A DNA stretch of 64,000 bases from CAXPZW01 sp964221845 (GTDB lineage: Bacteria > Bacteroidota > Bacteroidia > Flavobacteriales_D > Sanyastnellaceae): NCBI GenBank assembly GCA_964221845.1, contig CAXPZW010000005.1:28823-92822 (forward strand). The letters run 5' to 3'. Below, piece by piece: positions 45,856 through 54,845 of this stretch (positions within the stretch are counted from its first letter, which is position 1; every line of letters begins with the position of its first letter). Position numbers and translations under genes: made by a program. The notes under the pieces were generated by a model that saw nothing but the letters and a program-made list of their open reading frames with translations, had not been told where the DNA came from and ran no database searches.

Positions 45856-46311
45856 ATGAAATTATTGATGTCCTGTCTGACCTTCTTACTTACGCTTCAT
45901 GCTTCTGCCACCCTTACCGTACGCGGCACACTGGTGGACCACGAAAACCGGCCCACCGCGGGTACGGTGGTGATTTACGAAGGCAATACCGCCGTAGATA
46001 CAGTGTCCATCGACGATTCGGGGCGCTTTCGTGTGCCCCTTCCCAATCATGTCTACTACACCCTTGAGTTCAAGAGTATGGGATACGTTCACAAACGTAT
46101 TGCCGCTGACACCCGGGAGGCTCCGCTGCAGGGGCGTCCAAAAGTCTACAGCTGTACCGTGGCTTTGGTCCCGGAAAAACAGGGGTACGAACGTGCGGGT
46201 TGGCTTGACTTTCCAGTGGCCGTGCTGTACTACTCGGTCAAAGGGGGGTTCAGCTACGGAAAGTCGTACACCCGCGAAATGCACCAGCTGTACGCCACAT
46301 TGATGCAATGA
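45856..46311 (+). CDS. Small secreted protein, paralogue of the preceding gene
   Basis: 151 residues; signal peptide MKLLMSCLTFLLTLHASA. A single CarboxypepD_reg-like sandwich (TLTVRGTLVDHENRPTAGTV, SGRFRVPLPNHVYYTLEFKSMGY) is followed by about 60 residues with WLDFPVAVLYY and YTREMHQLYATLM, matching the layout of the 45182 gene. Terminators on both sides make it monocistronic. It may be a periplasmic or surface binding protein; no family name assigned. Confidence 0.62.
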   Translation: MKLLMSCLTFLLTLHASATLTVRGTLVDHENRPTAGTVVIYEGNTAVDTVSIDDSGRFRVPLPNHVYYTLEFKSMGYVHKRIAADTREAPLQGRPKVYSCTVALVPEKQGYERAGWLDFPVAVLYYSVKGGFSYGKSYTREMHQLYATLMQ

Positions 46312-46351
46312 CATTTCAACGCCGGGGGGTAGGTCTTTTTGCTCCCGGTTC

Positions 46352-46390
46352 ATGCGCAACACCCAGAACGTTGGGGTTGCGCATTTTTTA
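46352..46390 (+). terminator. Terminator, possibly bidirectional
   Basis: Stem ATGCGCAAC/GTTGCGCAT with an inner ACCC/GGGT, then TTTTTT. It lies between two convergent genes; the T run reaches the stop of the minus-strand gene. Confidence 0.75.
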
Positions 46391-46903
46391 TGGACGTGCG
46401 GGGTTGAGGGCAGCTTGGGCCAGCGGCTTGAAGTCTTCCTTACGTGCCGCCTTGCGCAGGGGTTTGAGGCAACGGCACCGGCGCATTTCGCGCGTGGCCG
46501 AGGTGGCTTTGTATACCGCGCGCAGGCCTTCGGCGTGCAGCACCACTTGGTCGGTGGTGTTGGGGTGCTTCATTTGATATAGCGCTACGCCGCAGATGAA
46601 CACGGTAAACAGGTCTTCGTGCTCTTGGAGGCACGGCATGGCGGCGCTGTTGACGTCCACCCGCAACTCCGGATGGCCGCTGAGCCAGAGCAGGGCAAAG
46701 GCATTGAGGGCTTCGCGGGTTTCGGGGTTTTCGCTGAGCGAATGGCCGGTGAGCCAAGCCATGCACTTGCGGGCAAGCGCAGCGTGCGCTTGATAGTCTG
46801 CGGGCGTTTCTAGGGTAAAGTCGGTGGGGACTGCAGGGGCGCCGTCCTGAGCAACAACGCTCAAGCTGAACAAGCAGGCAAACAGGACGGCAACGGATTT
46901 CAA
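46388..46903 (-). CDS. Secreted protein of unknown function
   Basis: 171 residues from a TTG at 46903 overlapping the saccharopine dehydrogenase stop (TTGA), the only start that gives a good signal peptide (LKSVAVLFACLFSLSVVAQ). The mature part is helical with several Cys (MAWLTGHSLSENPETREALN, SAAMPCLQEHEDLFTVFICG, MRRCRCLKPLRKAARKEDF). No family recognised. It is translationally coupled to the upstream gene, but no functional link is evident. Confidence 0.6.
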   Translation of the reverse strand: MKSVAVLFACLFSLSVVAQDGAPAVPTDFTLETPADYQAHAALARKCMAWLTGHSLSENPETREALNAFALLWLSGHPELRVDVNSAAMPCLQEHEDLFTVFICGVALYQMKHPNTTDQVVLHAEGLRAVYKATSATREMRRCRCLKPLRKAARKEDFKPLAQAALNPARP

Positions 46904-48231
46904 AGCACTTGGTTTTCGGTAAAGGTAATGCCCAAGGCGGCGAGTTCCTCCAACACCGGGGTGTACACCGATGGCACCACCGGCAGTAGCAAGCCGCGCT
47001 CGGTCAAGCTGCCTTCCAACATTTTGCGACACGCGATGGCTACGGGCAAGCCCACGGTTTTGGCCATGGCGGTGTGGTGCTCGTCGTCGCCGATGCACAC
47101 CATGTAACTGTGACGCTCGCGCGAGGCGCCTTCCAATTCGTACCCAAAGCGGTGCCACATGACAATCATGTCTTTGTCGCCCGGAGCGAGCAACCACTTT
47201 TGCTCCAACAGGTGCTGGAGCACTTGGGCCGGGGTGCCTTGATTCAGGCCAATGGGGGTCTCGTCAAACAGGCCCAACCAGGCGAGTTTGGACATGACTT
47301 CTTCGGTCACGCCGTATCGCGAGCGGAGTTTTTCCTCCACGGATTTTTCTTCGGCAAACACCAAGAAGGCGTTGATGAAGTCGCGCCAGGTCATGTCTTG
47401 GATGCCGCTGACTTGGTAGGTGTCATCGGTCATGCCCAGGCGCACGAATACATTCCACGCCTCGCTGAATCCGGCCTTGCGCAGGGTGCCTCGGTAGAGG
47501 GTGGGGATGCCTTGTAGGCCGTAGACTTCTTGGTAGCCCAAGCTGTCACGGTTGGCGTAGCCTTCAAACAGGCCGTGCTCGCCCACTTCAATGGGCTTCA
47601 CGCGCTGAAAGAGCTCGTTATAAGGGATGTACTTGTACTGGCCCTCTTGGATGAAACGCGCCGCACCGCCTTGTCCGGCGAGCACCACGTTGCGTGGGTT
47701 CCAGGTGAATTTGTAGCCCCAGGGGTTGTTGTCCGACTCGGGAGCAACCAGCCCTCCGGTGAAGCTTTCAAAGCGGGTCATGGTGCCGCCGGCCTCTCGG
47801 ATCTCGTCGATGATTTGCATGGCACTCATGTGGTCAATGCCAGGGTCCAGGCCCATTTCGTTGAGCACGGTGATGCCTGCCGCGTTGATGTCGGCCTCCA
47901 TGTCTTTGAGGTCTTGCGACACGTAGCTCGGGGTGATCACATGGGTGCGGAAACGGATGCAATCACGCACCACCAAATGGTGGAATCGCGCTGGGAGCAT
48001 GCTGATGACAAAATCGGCCTGCTCGATGTGGCGGGCACGGGTGTCGTCTTCAAGCGCGTTGAACGCAAAGGGGACTGAGTTGGCGTGGTTGCCGCATTTT
48101 TCGCGGGCCAAGGCCTCATCCATGTCGCCCACGTGTACGGTCCAGCCGCCGGCTGGTGCGTGTTCGAGCAAGTAAGAGATCAGGGAGGTGCTGGATCGGC
48201 CTGCGCCAATCACCAGGATATGTTGGGACAT
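46900..48231 (-). CDS. Saccharopine dehydrogenase family protein
   Basis: 443 residues. Rossmann start ILVIGAGRSSTSLISYLLEH, then SYVSQDLKDME, GITVLNEMGLDPGIDHMSA (the LYS9-type GLDPG motif) and FESFTGGLVAPESDNNPWGYKFTW. This matches the glutamate-forming saccharopine reductase/dehydrogenase group (about 440 residues) acting in lysine metabolism, probably degradation. A consensus promoter lies just upstream. Carboxyspermidine dehydrogenase is a less likely alternative. Confidence 0.87.
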   Translation of the reverse strand: MSQHILVIGAGRSSTSLISYLLEHAPAGGWTVHVGDMDEALAREKCGNHANSVPFAFNALEDDTRARHIEQADFVISMLPARFHHLVVRDCIRFRTHVITPSYVSQDLKDMEADINAAGITVLNEMGLDPGIDHMSAMQIIDEIREAGGTMTRFESFTGGLVAPESDNNPWGYKFTWNPRNVVLAGQGGAARFIQEGQYKYIPYNELFQRVKPIEVGEHGLFEGYANRDSLGYQEVYGLQGIPTLYRGTLRKAGFSEAWNVFVRLGMTDDTYQVSGIQDMTWRDFINAFLVFAEEKSVEEKLRSRYGVTEEVMSKLAWLGLFDETPIGLNQGTPAQVLQHLLEQKWLLAPGDKDMIVMWHRFGYELEGASRERHSYMVCIGDDEHHTAMAKTVGLPVAIACRKMLEGSLTERGLLLPVVPSVYTPVLEELAALGITFTENQVL

Positions 48232-48251
48232 CTAAGGTCGGTTGGGTGGGC

Positions 48252-48281
48252 CAAATATACACCCCTGCAGCGCCCACCCAA
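48252..48281 (-). promoter_or_regulatory. Promoter of the saccharopine dehydrogenase gene
   Basis: On the minus strand: TTG, 19 bases, TATATTTG, a full consensus match, ending 20 bases before the ATG at 48231. Confidence 0.7.
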
Positions 48282-48321
48282 GCACAGAAAAACACACGGG
48301 TTTTCCACTTTGGCACATCGA

Positions 48322-48350
48322 TTGAAAGGGAATGTTAAAACGTATTTTAG
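48322..48350 (+). promoter_or_regulatory. Promoter of the DUF4476/CsgG/LPP20 operon
   Basis: TTG, 18 bases, TATTTTAG (one mismatch to TAnnTTTG), 18 bases before the ATG at 48369. It is divergent from the saccharopine dehydrogenase promoter 40 bases away. Confidence 0.55.
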
Positions 48351-48368
48351 TCCAAAATTTCAATTCAG

Positions 48369-49316
48369 ATGAACTTCGCTCAGCTGCTCTGCTCTTGCGT
48401 CGCCCTTGCTGCGGCCACTTTCTCCCTCGGGCAAACCACCACCGCCGTGGTGTTCACCGAAATGGGCGAGAAATTCACCTTGTACCTCAACGGTGTCCAG
48501 CAAAACCAAGAACCCTCGGCCAATGTCCGTCTCGAAAACCTGGAGGGTGAATTCTTCATTGCTCGCATTGATTTTGAAGACAATGCATTGGGCGACTTTT
48601 CACACAACAACTTTGCAGTGCAACCGGGCCGCTTGAACAACTACATGATCAAGCAGAACCGCAAAGGCAAGTACGTCCTGCGTTGGTTTGAGGGCGGCGC
48701 CATGCCTGCACCTCCCGCTGCGCCTGCGGCAGAAACCGCTCCAGCAGCGCCTGCACAACCGGCCACAAGCACCACCATGACCACAAAAACGGGCGGTACC
48801 ACCGTAGGCACCACCATGACCACTACCACCACCAAGACCCAAAACGGGACCGCCGAGGAGGTAAAAGTGAAAATGGAAGTCGGAGGCGTAGGCATTGACG
48901 TGGACATGGTCATTCCTGATTTGGGTGGCATGGACACCGAGGTGATCACCGAATCCACCTTCACCGAGACCACCACTACGACCACTTCGGATACCGCCAC
49001 TGCGCCTGCGCCGAGCATCGTTCCCGATTGCAGCATGGGCAATGTGGACTTCTCGCAATTGCAGAACAGCATTCGTGGCAAGACCTTTGAAGACAGCAAG
49101 GAAACGCTCGCGCGTCAGGCCATCGCTTCCAAGTGCCCCACCAGCGCCCAGGTGCGTGATTTGATGCTGCTGTTTGACTTTGAGGAAACCAAATTGGAGT
49201 TTGCCAAGTATGCGTATTCCAAAGTCACCGACCAGGCCAACTTTTACCTGGTGAACGATGCGTTTAATTTTGAATTGACCATCGACGAACTGAACGAATT
49301 CATCCAAAACAAATAG
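48369..49316 (+). CDS. Secreted DUF4476 protein with low-complexity linker
   Basis: 315 residues: signal peptide (to about 21); a beta-domain (22-110; FTLYLNGVQQNQEPSANVRL); an Ala/Pro-rich then Thr-rich linker (about 113-160); a Val/Asp/Thr-rich stretch; and a C-terminal helical DUF4476 domain (about 218-315; FSQLQNSIRGKTFEDSKETL). Same order as the shorter protein at 11.1 kb. First gene of a four-gene operon, 2 bases before the CsgG-like gene. Periplasmic or surface location is likely; function unknown. Confidence 0.75.
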   Translation: MNFAQLLCSCVALAAATFSLGQTTTAVVFTEMGEKFTLYLNGVQQNQEPSANVRLENLEGEFFIARIDFEDNALGDFSHNNFAVQPGRLNNYMIKQNRKGKYVLRWFEGGAMPAPPAAPAAETAPAAPAQPATSTTMTTKTGGTTVGTTMTTTTTKTQNGTAEEVKVKMEVGGVGIDVDMVIPDLGGMDTEVITESTFTETTTTTTSDTATAPAPSIVPDCSMGNVDFSQLQNSIRGKTFEDSKETLARQAIASKCPTSAQVRDLMLLFDFEETKLEFAKYAYSKVTDQANFYLVNDAFNFELTIDELNEFIQNK

Positions 49317-49318
49317 GT

Positions 49319-50704
49319 ATGAAAAAGCGCATCAACATCTTAGGCTTCTTGTTGCTCGCGCTTGCCCTTGTTGTAGGGGCGGGGTGCAACACCAGCCGTT
49401 CCTTTACCAAGCGCGCCATCAAGCTGGATGAAGCCGGTATGACTACCGAGGCGGCGTCGAGCTACTACACTGCGCTCTGGAAAAACCGCTACAATGTTGA
49501 GGCCCAAATCGGCATGAAGAAAACCGGCCAGGTGGTCATGAATCAAATGCTGGGTGCCTGGGGGACTTCACGCCTGAACCAGGACCGCAAGACCACCGTT
49601 TACCAGTACTTGGACATCCTCAAGTACCAAAAGAAGATTTCGAAAGTCGGGGTGGAACTGGAAATCCCCGCTTTCTACCAACAAGACTTCGAGATGGTCA
49701 AAATCGACTACCTCCACGACATCTACGAGGAAGGCACCGCCCTGCTCGAAGAGGAGAAGTACGACGAGGCCGAAAACGTGTTCCGCGAAATCACCGTGCT
49801 CGACCCGGGGTTCAAAGACACCTCTGAGCTGAAAGACATCGCTTACCTGGAGCCGCTCTACATCGAAGGCCACCGCGCCTTGGAGTTGGAGCACTACCGC
49901 GAGGCGCACGAAAAATTCGCCCTGGTCATGGAGCGCAAACGCGACTACAAGGACACGCGCGAATTGGACAAAGAAGCCTTGGAAATGGGCCTGTTTACCC
50001 TGGCGGTGATGCCGTTTGAAAACGCCACCGGCAAGCAGGGTGCTGAAACCAAAGCGCAGGCTTACGTGTTGCAATCCTTGACTGGCATGGACGACCCGTT
50101 CCTCAAGGTGGTGGACCGCCAAGACTTGGACCACATCCTGGAAGAACAGCGCTTGGGACTCACCGGCGTGATCGACGAAGAAACCGCCACTGAGGTGGGC
50201 GCACTGCTGGGTGCAGACGCCATCCTGCGCGGCACGGTACTCTCGCACACCACCCAAGCCGGACAGAAACGCACCCTGCGTAAAGAGGGGTACTCTTCGT
50301 ATAAGGTCAAGCAGTACAACCGCAGTACGCAGAAGTACTACTACGAGACCAAGTACAAGCCGGTCACCTACAAAGAGCACAGCCAACGCAACTCGGCGCG
50401 TGTGACTTACCAGTACCGTGTGGTGTCGCTCACCACAGGAGAAATCCTGGCCAGTGACATCATTGAAAAGGAATTGGTGTCTGAGGCGACCTACATCACC
50501 TACGACGGCAACATCGACAACCTGTACCCATCAGACGGCAACGGCGTCAACCGCTCCGGCGCGGCCCGCAACCAACTGAAGGTACTCTACGGCGCACCCC
50601 GCGAGGTGAAAACCACCGCCCAACTGGCCGACGAGATTTACGTGGCGGCCGGCGAGGTGATGAAAGACAAAATGCAAACCCTGATGATCAACGTGATTCC
50701 ATGA
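49319..50704 (+). CDS. CsgG-like outer-membrane lipoprotein with TPR region
   Basis: 461 residues. Lipoprotein signal with VVGAGC (Cys23). Residues about 30-220 are helical repeats (EGTALLEEEKYDEAENVFRE). Residues about 228-400 match the CsgG/FlgT/TolB-N-like fold: FTLAVMPFENATGKQG, KVVDRQDLDHILEEQRLGLTG and LGADAILRGTVLSH. In E. coli, CsgG is the curli-export pore; FlgO/FlgT-like relatives build outer-membrane rings. The CsgG pore-forming stretch could not be confirmed by eye. It overlaps the downstream LPP20 gene by four bases. Confidence 0.78.
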   Translation: MKKRINILGFLLLALALVVGAGCNTSRSFTKRAIKLDEAGMTTEAASSYYTALWKNRYNVEAQIGMKKTGQVVMNQMLGAWGTSRLNQDRKTTVYQYLDILKYQKKISKVGVELEIPAFYQQDFEMVKIDYLHDIYEEGTALLEEEKYDEAENVFREITVLDPGFKDTSELKDIAYLEPLYIEGHRALELEHYREAHEKFALVMERKRDYKDTRELDKEALEMGLFTLAVMPFENATGKQGAETKAQAYVLQSLTGMDDPFLKVVDRQDLDHILEEQRLGLTGVIDEETATEVGALLGADAILRGTVLSHTTQAGQKRTLRKEGYSSYKVKQYNRSTQKYYYETKYKPVTYKEHSQRNSARVTYQYRVVSLTTGEILASDIIEKELVSEATYITYDGNIDNLYPSDGNGVNRSGAARNQLKVLYGAPREVKTTAQLADEIYVAAGEVMKDKMQTLMINVIP

Positions 50705-52083
50705 TGGCTTCCTTGAAACATACCGGATGGATGGTTCTTCTGCTGGTGCTCGCTGCCTGCGGAAGCAAGGAGATTGGACGCACCGAGATCCCCCAAGAAC
50801 CCAAGCCCGGATGGGCCCTGCAACGCCCGGTGTCGCCGAGCGATTACATTGGGATTGGGATTGCCTCCAAGGCCTTGTACCCGCTGGATTACCAGCAGGT
50901 GGCCAAAAAGAATGCCCTCAACGACCTGGCTTCTGAAATCAGCGTACTCGTCCAAGGCGAGACCTTCCTGAACCAACTGGAAGTGAACCGCGATTTTGAA
51001 GAGACCTACATGTCGCAAATCAACACCACCACCTCCGAGCAGATCGAAGGGTACCAGGTGGCCGGCACGTGGGAAAACGACGGCGAGTACTGGGTGTTCT
51101 ACCGCTTGAGCCGCGCCAAACACGCCCAGCTCAAAGCCGAAAAGAAACGCATGGCCCTGGATGCGGCCAAGGACTACTACCTCAAAGCCAAGGATGCCCG
51201 CACCGCCGGGAGCATTTCGCAATCGGTGGACCTGCACTTGCAAGCCCTGCTGCAGATGAAGGACTACTGGGCCGAGGCCAACCCGTACATGCTGGAAGGC
51301 TCAGAGATTTTCTTGGACAACGAGATCTACACGAGCCTGCGCAGCACGGTCTCGGGCATACGGATTGAACCCAATTTCAACACCGTTGTACTGGACCAAG
51401 AGAACGGCTACGTGGGCCGTGTGAACCTGCACGTCCACCTGGACGACCAGCCTTTGCGCGGCGTGCCCGTGGTGTACCACTACGAAAAGGCCAAGTACTC
51501 CAAGCCTGTGGGTGTGCTCACCAGCTCAGAGGGCGATGTGGTTGTAGAGGTGCGCGACGCCGACCCCAGCAACCTGCGTAACCGCCTGCACTGCTGGATT
51601 GACCTGCGCGATTTGATTGGCGAGGTGGACCGCGATCCGCTGCTGGATCCTATCGTAAATTCGCTTCAAGTGGACGAGATTCACGTGCCGATTGAGTACG
51701 TGATGCCCTCGGTGTTTATGCAGTCCAGCGAACGCGCCTTTGGCGAGGTGACCGGCGGCCAAAACCTGGCCAACACCCTGCGCAACGAACTCACTCAAAG
51801 CGGGTGGACCTTTGCTGCGGGCCCGGGTGACGCGGATCTACTTATTACCTTGGAGGCGGACACCCGCGACGGCGGCATGAGCCAAGGCTTCCACGTGTCG
51901 TACTTGGAGATGCACCTGGTGGTGACCGATGCGGCTACCGGCCAAGTGGTGTACGGTGAACATGTGGAGGACATCAAAGGACTGCACCTCAACACCGGCG
52001 ACGCAAGTACAGAAGCGTACAAGAAGGCGCGCAAACGCATAGAAAAAGAAATCGCCAAAGCCTTGATGGCACAGTTGCTTTAG
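50701..52083 (+). CDS. LPP20-like outer-membrane lipoprotein
   Basis: 460 residues; lipoprotein signal LVLAAC (Cys20). Residues about 45-150 show the LPP20/FlgP-type pattern (SDYIGIGIASKALYPLDYQQ, VAKKNALNDLASEI, YQVAGTWENDGEYWVFYRL). The rest contains helical repeats, a beta-rich segment (GVPVVYHYEKAKY) and a C-terminal FlgO/GNA1162-like stretch (DADLLITLEADTRDGGM). Family members anchor to the outer membrane in Helicobacter and at vibrio flagellar rings, but this genome segment has no flagellar genes. Confidence 0.7.
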   Translation: MMASLKHTGWMVLLLVLAACGSKEIGRTEIPQEPKPGWALQRPVSPSDYIGIGIASKALYPLDYQQVAKKNALNDLASEISVLVQGETFLNQLEVNRDFEETYMSQINTTTSEQIEGYQVAGTWENDGEYWVFYRLSRAKHAQLKAEKKRMALDAAKDYYLKAKDARTAGSISQSVDLHLQALLQMKDYWAEANPYMLEGSEIFLDNEIYTSLRSTVSGIRIEPNFNTVVLDQENGYVGRVNLHVHLDDQPLRGVPVVYHYEKAKYSKPVGVLTSSEGDVVVEVRDADPSNLRNRLHCWIDLRDLIGEVDRDPLLDPIVNSLQVDEIHVPIEYVMPSVFMQSSERAFGEVTGGQNLANTLRNELTQSGWTFAAGPGDADLLITLEADTRDGGMSQGFHVSYLEMHLVVTDAATGQVVYGEHVEDIKGLHLNTGDASTEAYKKARKRIEKEIAKALMAQLL

Positions 52084-52145
52084 GGTTTGGCACACTTTTG
52101 GAATACACATAGAAAAAGCAACAGCAAGACCATAATTCGACACAC

Positions 52146-52736
52146 ATGAAACCGATCATCACAACACGCAGCTTTGCCATGGGAATCATGGCACTCGCGC
52201 TTGCTGCTGGCATGACCAGCTGCAAGAAGAACAAAGAGGTAGCTACCCAACCCAAACCCAAGGGAGAGACCTTGATTCAAGAATACTGCACCGGCCCGGA
52301 GCATTTCTCAGACAAGAAAACGTTCCGTGCGCGAGCAGTGGGTGAAAGCATGGATCGCAACGCGGCCAAGAAGAAAGCCCGTTCAAATGCGCGCGGTGAA
52401 CTCGCAAAGTCAATCAAGGCGACAATGCAAATCGTTGGTGACAACTACGTCAGCTCGAACGAGTTCAACAACCGAGAAGAGATCACGGAGACCTTCAACG
52501 AGATGACCCGTACCATCGTGGACGAGGAAATCGTAGGTTCAACCATCATCTGCGACAAGCTCACCCAGCGTGAGGACGGTACTTTCGTATCGTATGTCTG
52601 CGTAGAGCTCTCCAGCTCTGACATGGTAGGCAAGTACCACGAAGCCCTCAGCAAAGACGAGCGCATCAAAGCAGAGTACAACTACGAGAAGTTCAAAGAG
52701 ACCTTCGAGAAGGAAATGGAAAAGCTCGGCAACTAA
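52146..52736 (+). CDS. Short LPP20-like lipoprotein
   Basis: 196 residues; lipoprotein signal with GMTSC (Cys26). Core: TFRARAVGESMDRNAAKKKA, RGELAKSIKATMQIV and a C-terminal charged helix (YEKFKETFEKEMEKLGN). The pattern (VGES, repeated AAKKKAxxxARGELA) is typical of LPP20 lipoproteins. It follows the previous gene after 62 bases and is closed by a strong terminator. It seems to be a minimal version of the LPP20 region in the upstream protein. Confidence 0.7.
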   Translation: MKPIITTRSFAMGIMALALAAGMTSCKKNKEVATQPKPKGETLIQEYCTGPEHFSDKKTFRARAVGESMDRNAAKKKARSNARGELAKSIKATMQIVGDNYVSSNEFNNREEITETFNEMTRTIVDEEIVGSTIICDKLTQREDGTFVSYVCVELSSSDMVGKYHEALSKDERIKAEYNYEKFKETFEKEMEKLGN

Positions 52737-52762
52737 GCCGCATCCACATAGACTTAAGGAAA

Positions 52763-52794
52763 GTCCCACCCCTTACCGGGTGGGATTTTTTTTG
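52763..52794 (+). terminator. Terminator of the DUF4476/CsgG/LPP20 operon
   Basis: Stem TCCCACCC/GGGTGGGA with a 6-base loop, followed by eight T. It overlaps the 3' end of the convergent methyltransferase gene. Confidence 0.88.
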
Positions 52795-53363
52795 GCCTGT
52801 GCCCAAATGAACAGCTCCTTGCCTTCGCGCCCCGGCATGGAGTTGCGGCAGGGCTCCAACAACTTCAGGTCGAAGAAAGGGGAGAGGTGTCCGCGGTACT
52901 CCTCGGCCGATCCTCCAAAGGGTGGGCCTTGGTCCAGCGGGAAGTTGAACCACACGCCGGCTAAGCTTCCACCGGGTGCGAGTAATTGGTGCATGTGCGC
53001 AGCATACTTGGGGCGTAAGCTGGGGTCGATGGCACAAAAAAAGGTCTGTTCCAACACCACGTCAAAGGCCATGTCTAGGTCAAAGAAGTTGCCTTCGATG
53101 AGGTGATCGGACGGGAAAGAGGGGACGCGCTGGGCCAGGTCTTGCAACGGCTCGGCAGAAAGGTCGACTACGTACACCTGTGTGTAGCCCGCCTCATGTA
53201 AGGCCTGTGCCTCATATCCGCGACCGGCACCCGGAATCAGGATACGGGCGTCTTTGGGCACCTGGCTCTCACAAAAAGCGATCAAAGGGATGGATGGGGC
53301 GTTCAGGTCCCAACCGGTGCGGCCCTCGCGGTACCGCGTGCTCCAGTACTGGGCGTCAAGCAT
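52773..53363 (-). CDS. TPMT-family class I SAM-dependent methyltransferase
   Basis: 196 residues. Thiopurine S-methyltransferase-like pattern: YWSTRYREGRTGWDLNAPS, SAM-binding ILIPGAGRGYEAQAL, FDVVLEQTFFCAIDP, and the C-terminal GKELFIWAQA strand. Family members methylate thiol, selenium or tellurium compounds or halides; the physiological substrate is not readable. It overlaps the rlmD-like gene by 8 bases. Confidence 0.85.
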   Translation of the reverse strand: MLDAQYWSTRYREGRTGWDLNAPSIPLIAFCESQVPKDARILIPGAGRGYEAQALHEAGYTQVYVVDLSAEPLQDLAQRVPSFPSDHLIEGNFFDLDMAFDVVLEQTFFCAIDPSLRPKYAAHMHQLLAPGGSLAGVWFNFPLDQGPPFGGSAEEYRGHLSPFFDLKLLEPCRNSMPGREGKELFIWAQAKKNPTR

Positions 53364-54792
53364 AGGGGTCGTTTACCTGCTCAAACAAGGCCACCGCCTC
53401 GATGTGCGCAGTGTGGGGGAATTGGTCCACCAGGGTCATGCGCTTGAGCACGTAGCCCGCATCGCGCAGGGTAGACATGTCGCGGGCCTGGGTGGCCGGG
53501 TTGCAGGACACGTACACCAACCGCTCGGCTTGCAGGCGGATCACTTTGCGCAGGGTTTTGGGCGCGATGCCGCCGCGGGGCGGATCCAAAATCACGGTGT
53601 GCAATTTGCCTTGGTACTGTGGGTAATCGAGCAGGAAGCGGCCCACATCCGCAGCGTGGAATTCCACACCCTCGATGCCGTTGCGTTCTGCGTTGGCACG
53701 TGCATCTCGGATGGCACTTTCCACAATGTCCACGCCCACCACCGGACACCCGGTGTGACGCGCCACGAGTTGGCCGATGGTGCCGGTCCCGCAAAACAGG
53801 TCTAACACCACTTGCCCTTCAGGCAGTTCGGTACCCACGTAGTCGATGACGCGTTGGTAGAGCTTCTCGGCGCAACGGGGATTGGTTTGGAAGAAGCTGC
53901 TCATGGAGATCTCAAAGTCCAACCCGTTGAGGCGCTCCACGATTTGCGAAACGCCAAACACGTTGTGGATTTTGCCCGCACTGGGGTCTACCCGGTCGCC
54001 GGTTTCGTCGTTGATGGTGTGCATGATGCCCGCCAAACGGTCACCCAGCAGCGAGCGGCAATGCGCGATGAAGCCGTCCATGTCAAACTGGTCCAACCAG
54101 TGCGAGGAGGTCACAAAATTCATCAGCAACTCGCCGGTGTGGTAGCTCTTGCGCACCACCACATAGCGGAAGAACCCTTCGCGGCGCGGCGGGTGCCATG
54201 CGGGTAGTCCAGTTTTCTCCAGCCAAATGCGGATGTCCTTGAGCTTGTTCTCAAACTCCTGATCAAACAACCCGGAATCCGCATCCAAATTTTCCACTGC
54301 CCACCACGTACCGCGGTGCTTGAAGCCGAGTCCAAAGTCGTCGTGCTCTTGCTTCTCCTCCAAGTCAAACCGGATCACCGAGAAGGAGTACTCCATCTTG
54401 TTGCGGTAATGCCAGATCTCGGGAGACTCGATGTATTCCTCGAGCAAATCGTCGATGCGCTTTTCCCCGCCAATGCGGCGGTAGAGCTCCACGGCATTCT
54501 CGCGTTTGTAGGCGGTTTGCTCGGCGATGGGCAAACGCGCATACGGCGCACCGGGAATCTCCTGGTACGGCACGGTCACCTCTTCGGGCGCGCGGCGCAG
54601 GACTTCTTCCAATTTGGTTTCGGCATACCGGGCTTTGCGCTTCACCACACGGGCGCGCACCTTTTGGCCGGGCAGGGCGTTTTGCACAAACACGGTGTAC
54701 TCACCGCGCTCGGTCGGAATCTTGGCGATTCCCTTGCCGCCGAAGGCCAATCCGGTGACCTCGACTTCGATTTGCTGGTTGCGTGAAAACAT
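53356..54792 (-). CDS. TrmA/RlmCD-family RNA (uracil-C5) methyltransferase
   Basis: 478 residues from the ATG at 54792; an ATG ten codons upstream is possible. N-terminal TRAM domain (about 5-65; VTGLAFGGKGIAKI), central domain, and a C-terminal SAM domain with VLDLFCGTGTIGQL, ILDPPRGGIAP and the nucleophile Cys in YVSCNPATQARDM. The four-Cys iron-sulfur motif of RlmD is absent; the equivalent region reads PGAPYARLPIAEQ. It methylates uracil-C5 in 23S rRNA or tRNA; the exact position is unknown. Confidence 0.87.
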   Translation of the reverse strand: MFSRNQQIEVEVTGLAFGGKGIAKIPTERGEYTVFVQNALPGQKVRARVVKRKARYAETKLEEVLRRAPEEVTVPYQEIPGAPYARLPIAEQTAYKRENAVELYRRIGGEKRIDDLLEEYIESPEIWHYRNKMEYSFSVIRFDLEEKQEHDDFGLGFKHRGTWWAVENLDADSGLFDQEFENKLKDIRIWLEKTGLPAWHPPRREGFFRYVVVRKSYHTGELLMNFVTSSHWLDQFDMDGFIAHCRSLLGDRLAGIMHTINDETGDRVDPSAGKIHNVFGVSQIVERLNGLDFEISMSSFFQTNPRCAEKLYQRVIDYVGTELPEGQVVLDLFCGTGTIGQLVARHTGCPVVGVDIVESAIRDARANAERNGIEGVEFHAADVGRFLLDYPQYQGKLHTVILDPPRGGIAPKTLRKVIRLQAERLVYVSCNPATQARDMSTLRDAGYVLKRMTLVDQFPHTAHIEAVALFEQVNDPYA

Positions 54793-54845
54793 GGGCAGTT
54801 CGAGGCGGCAAATGTACGGCATCTCAAACCGTGTATCTTGCCCCC

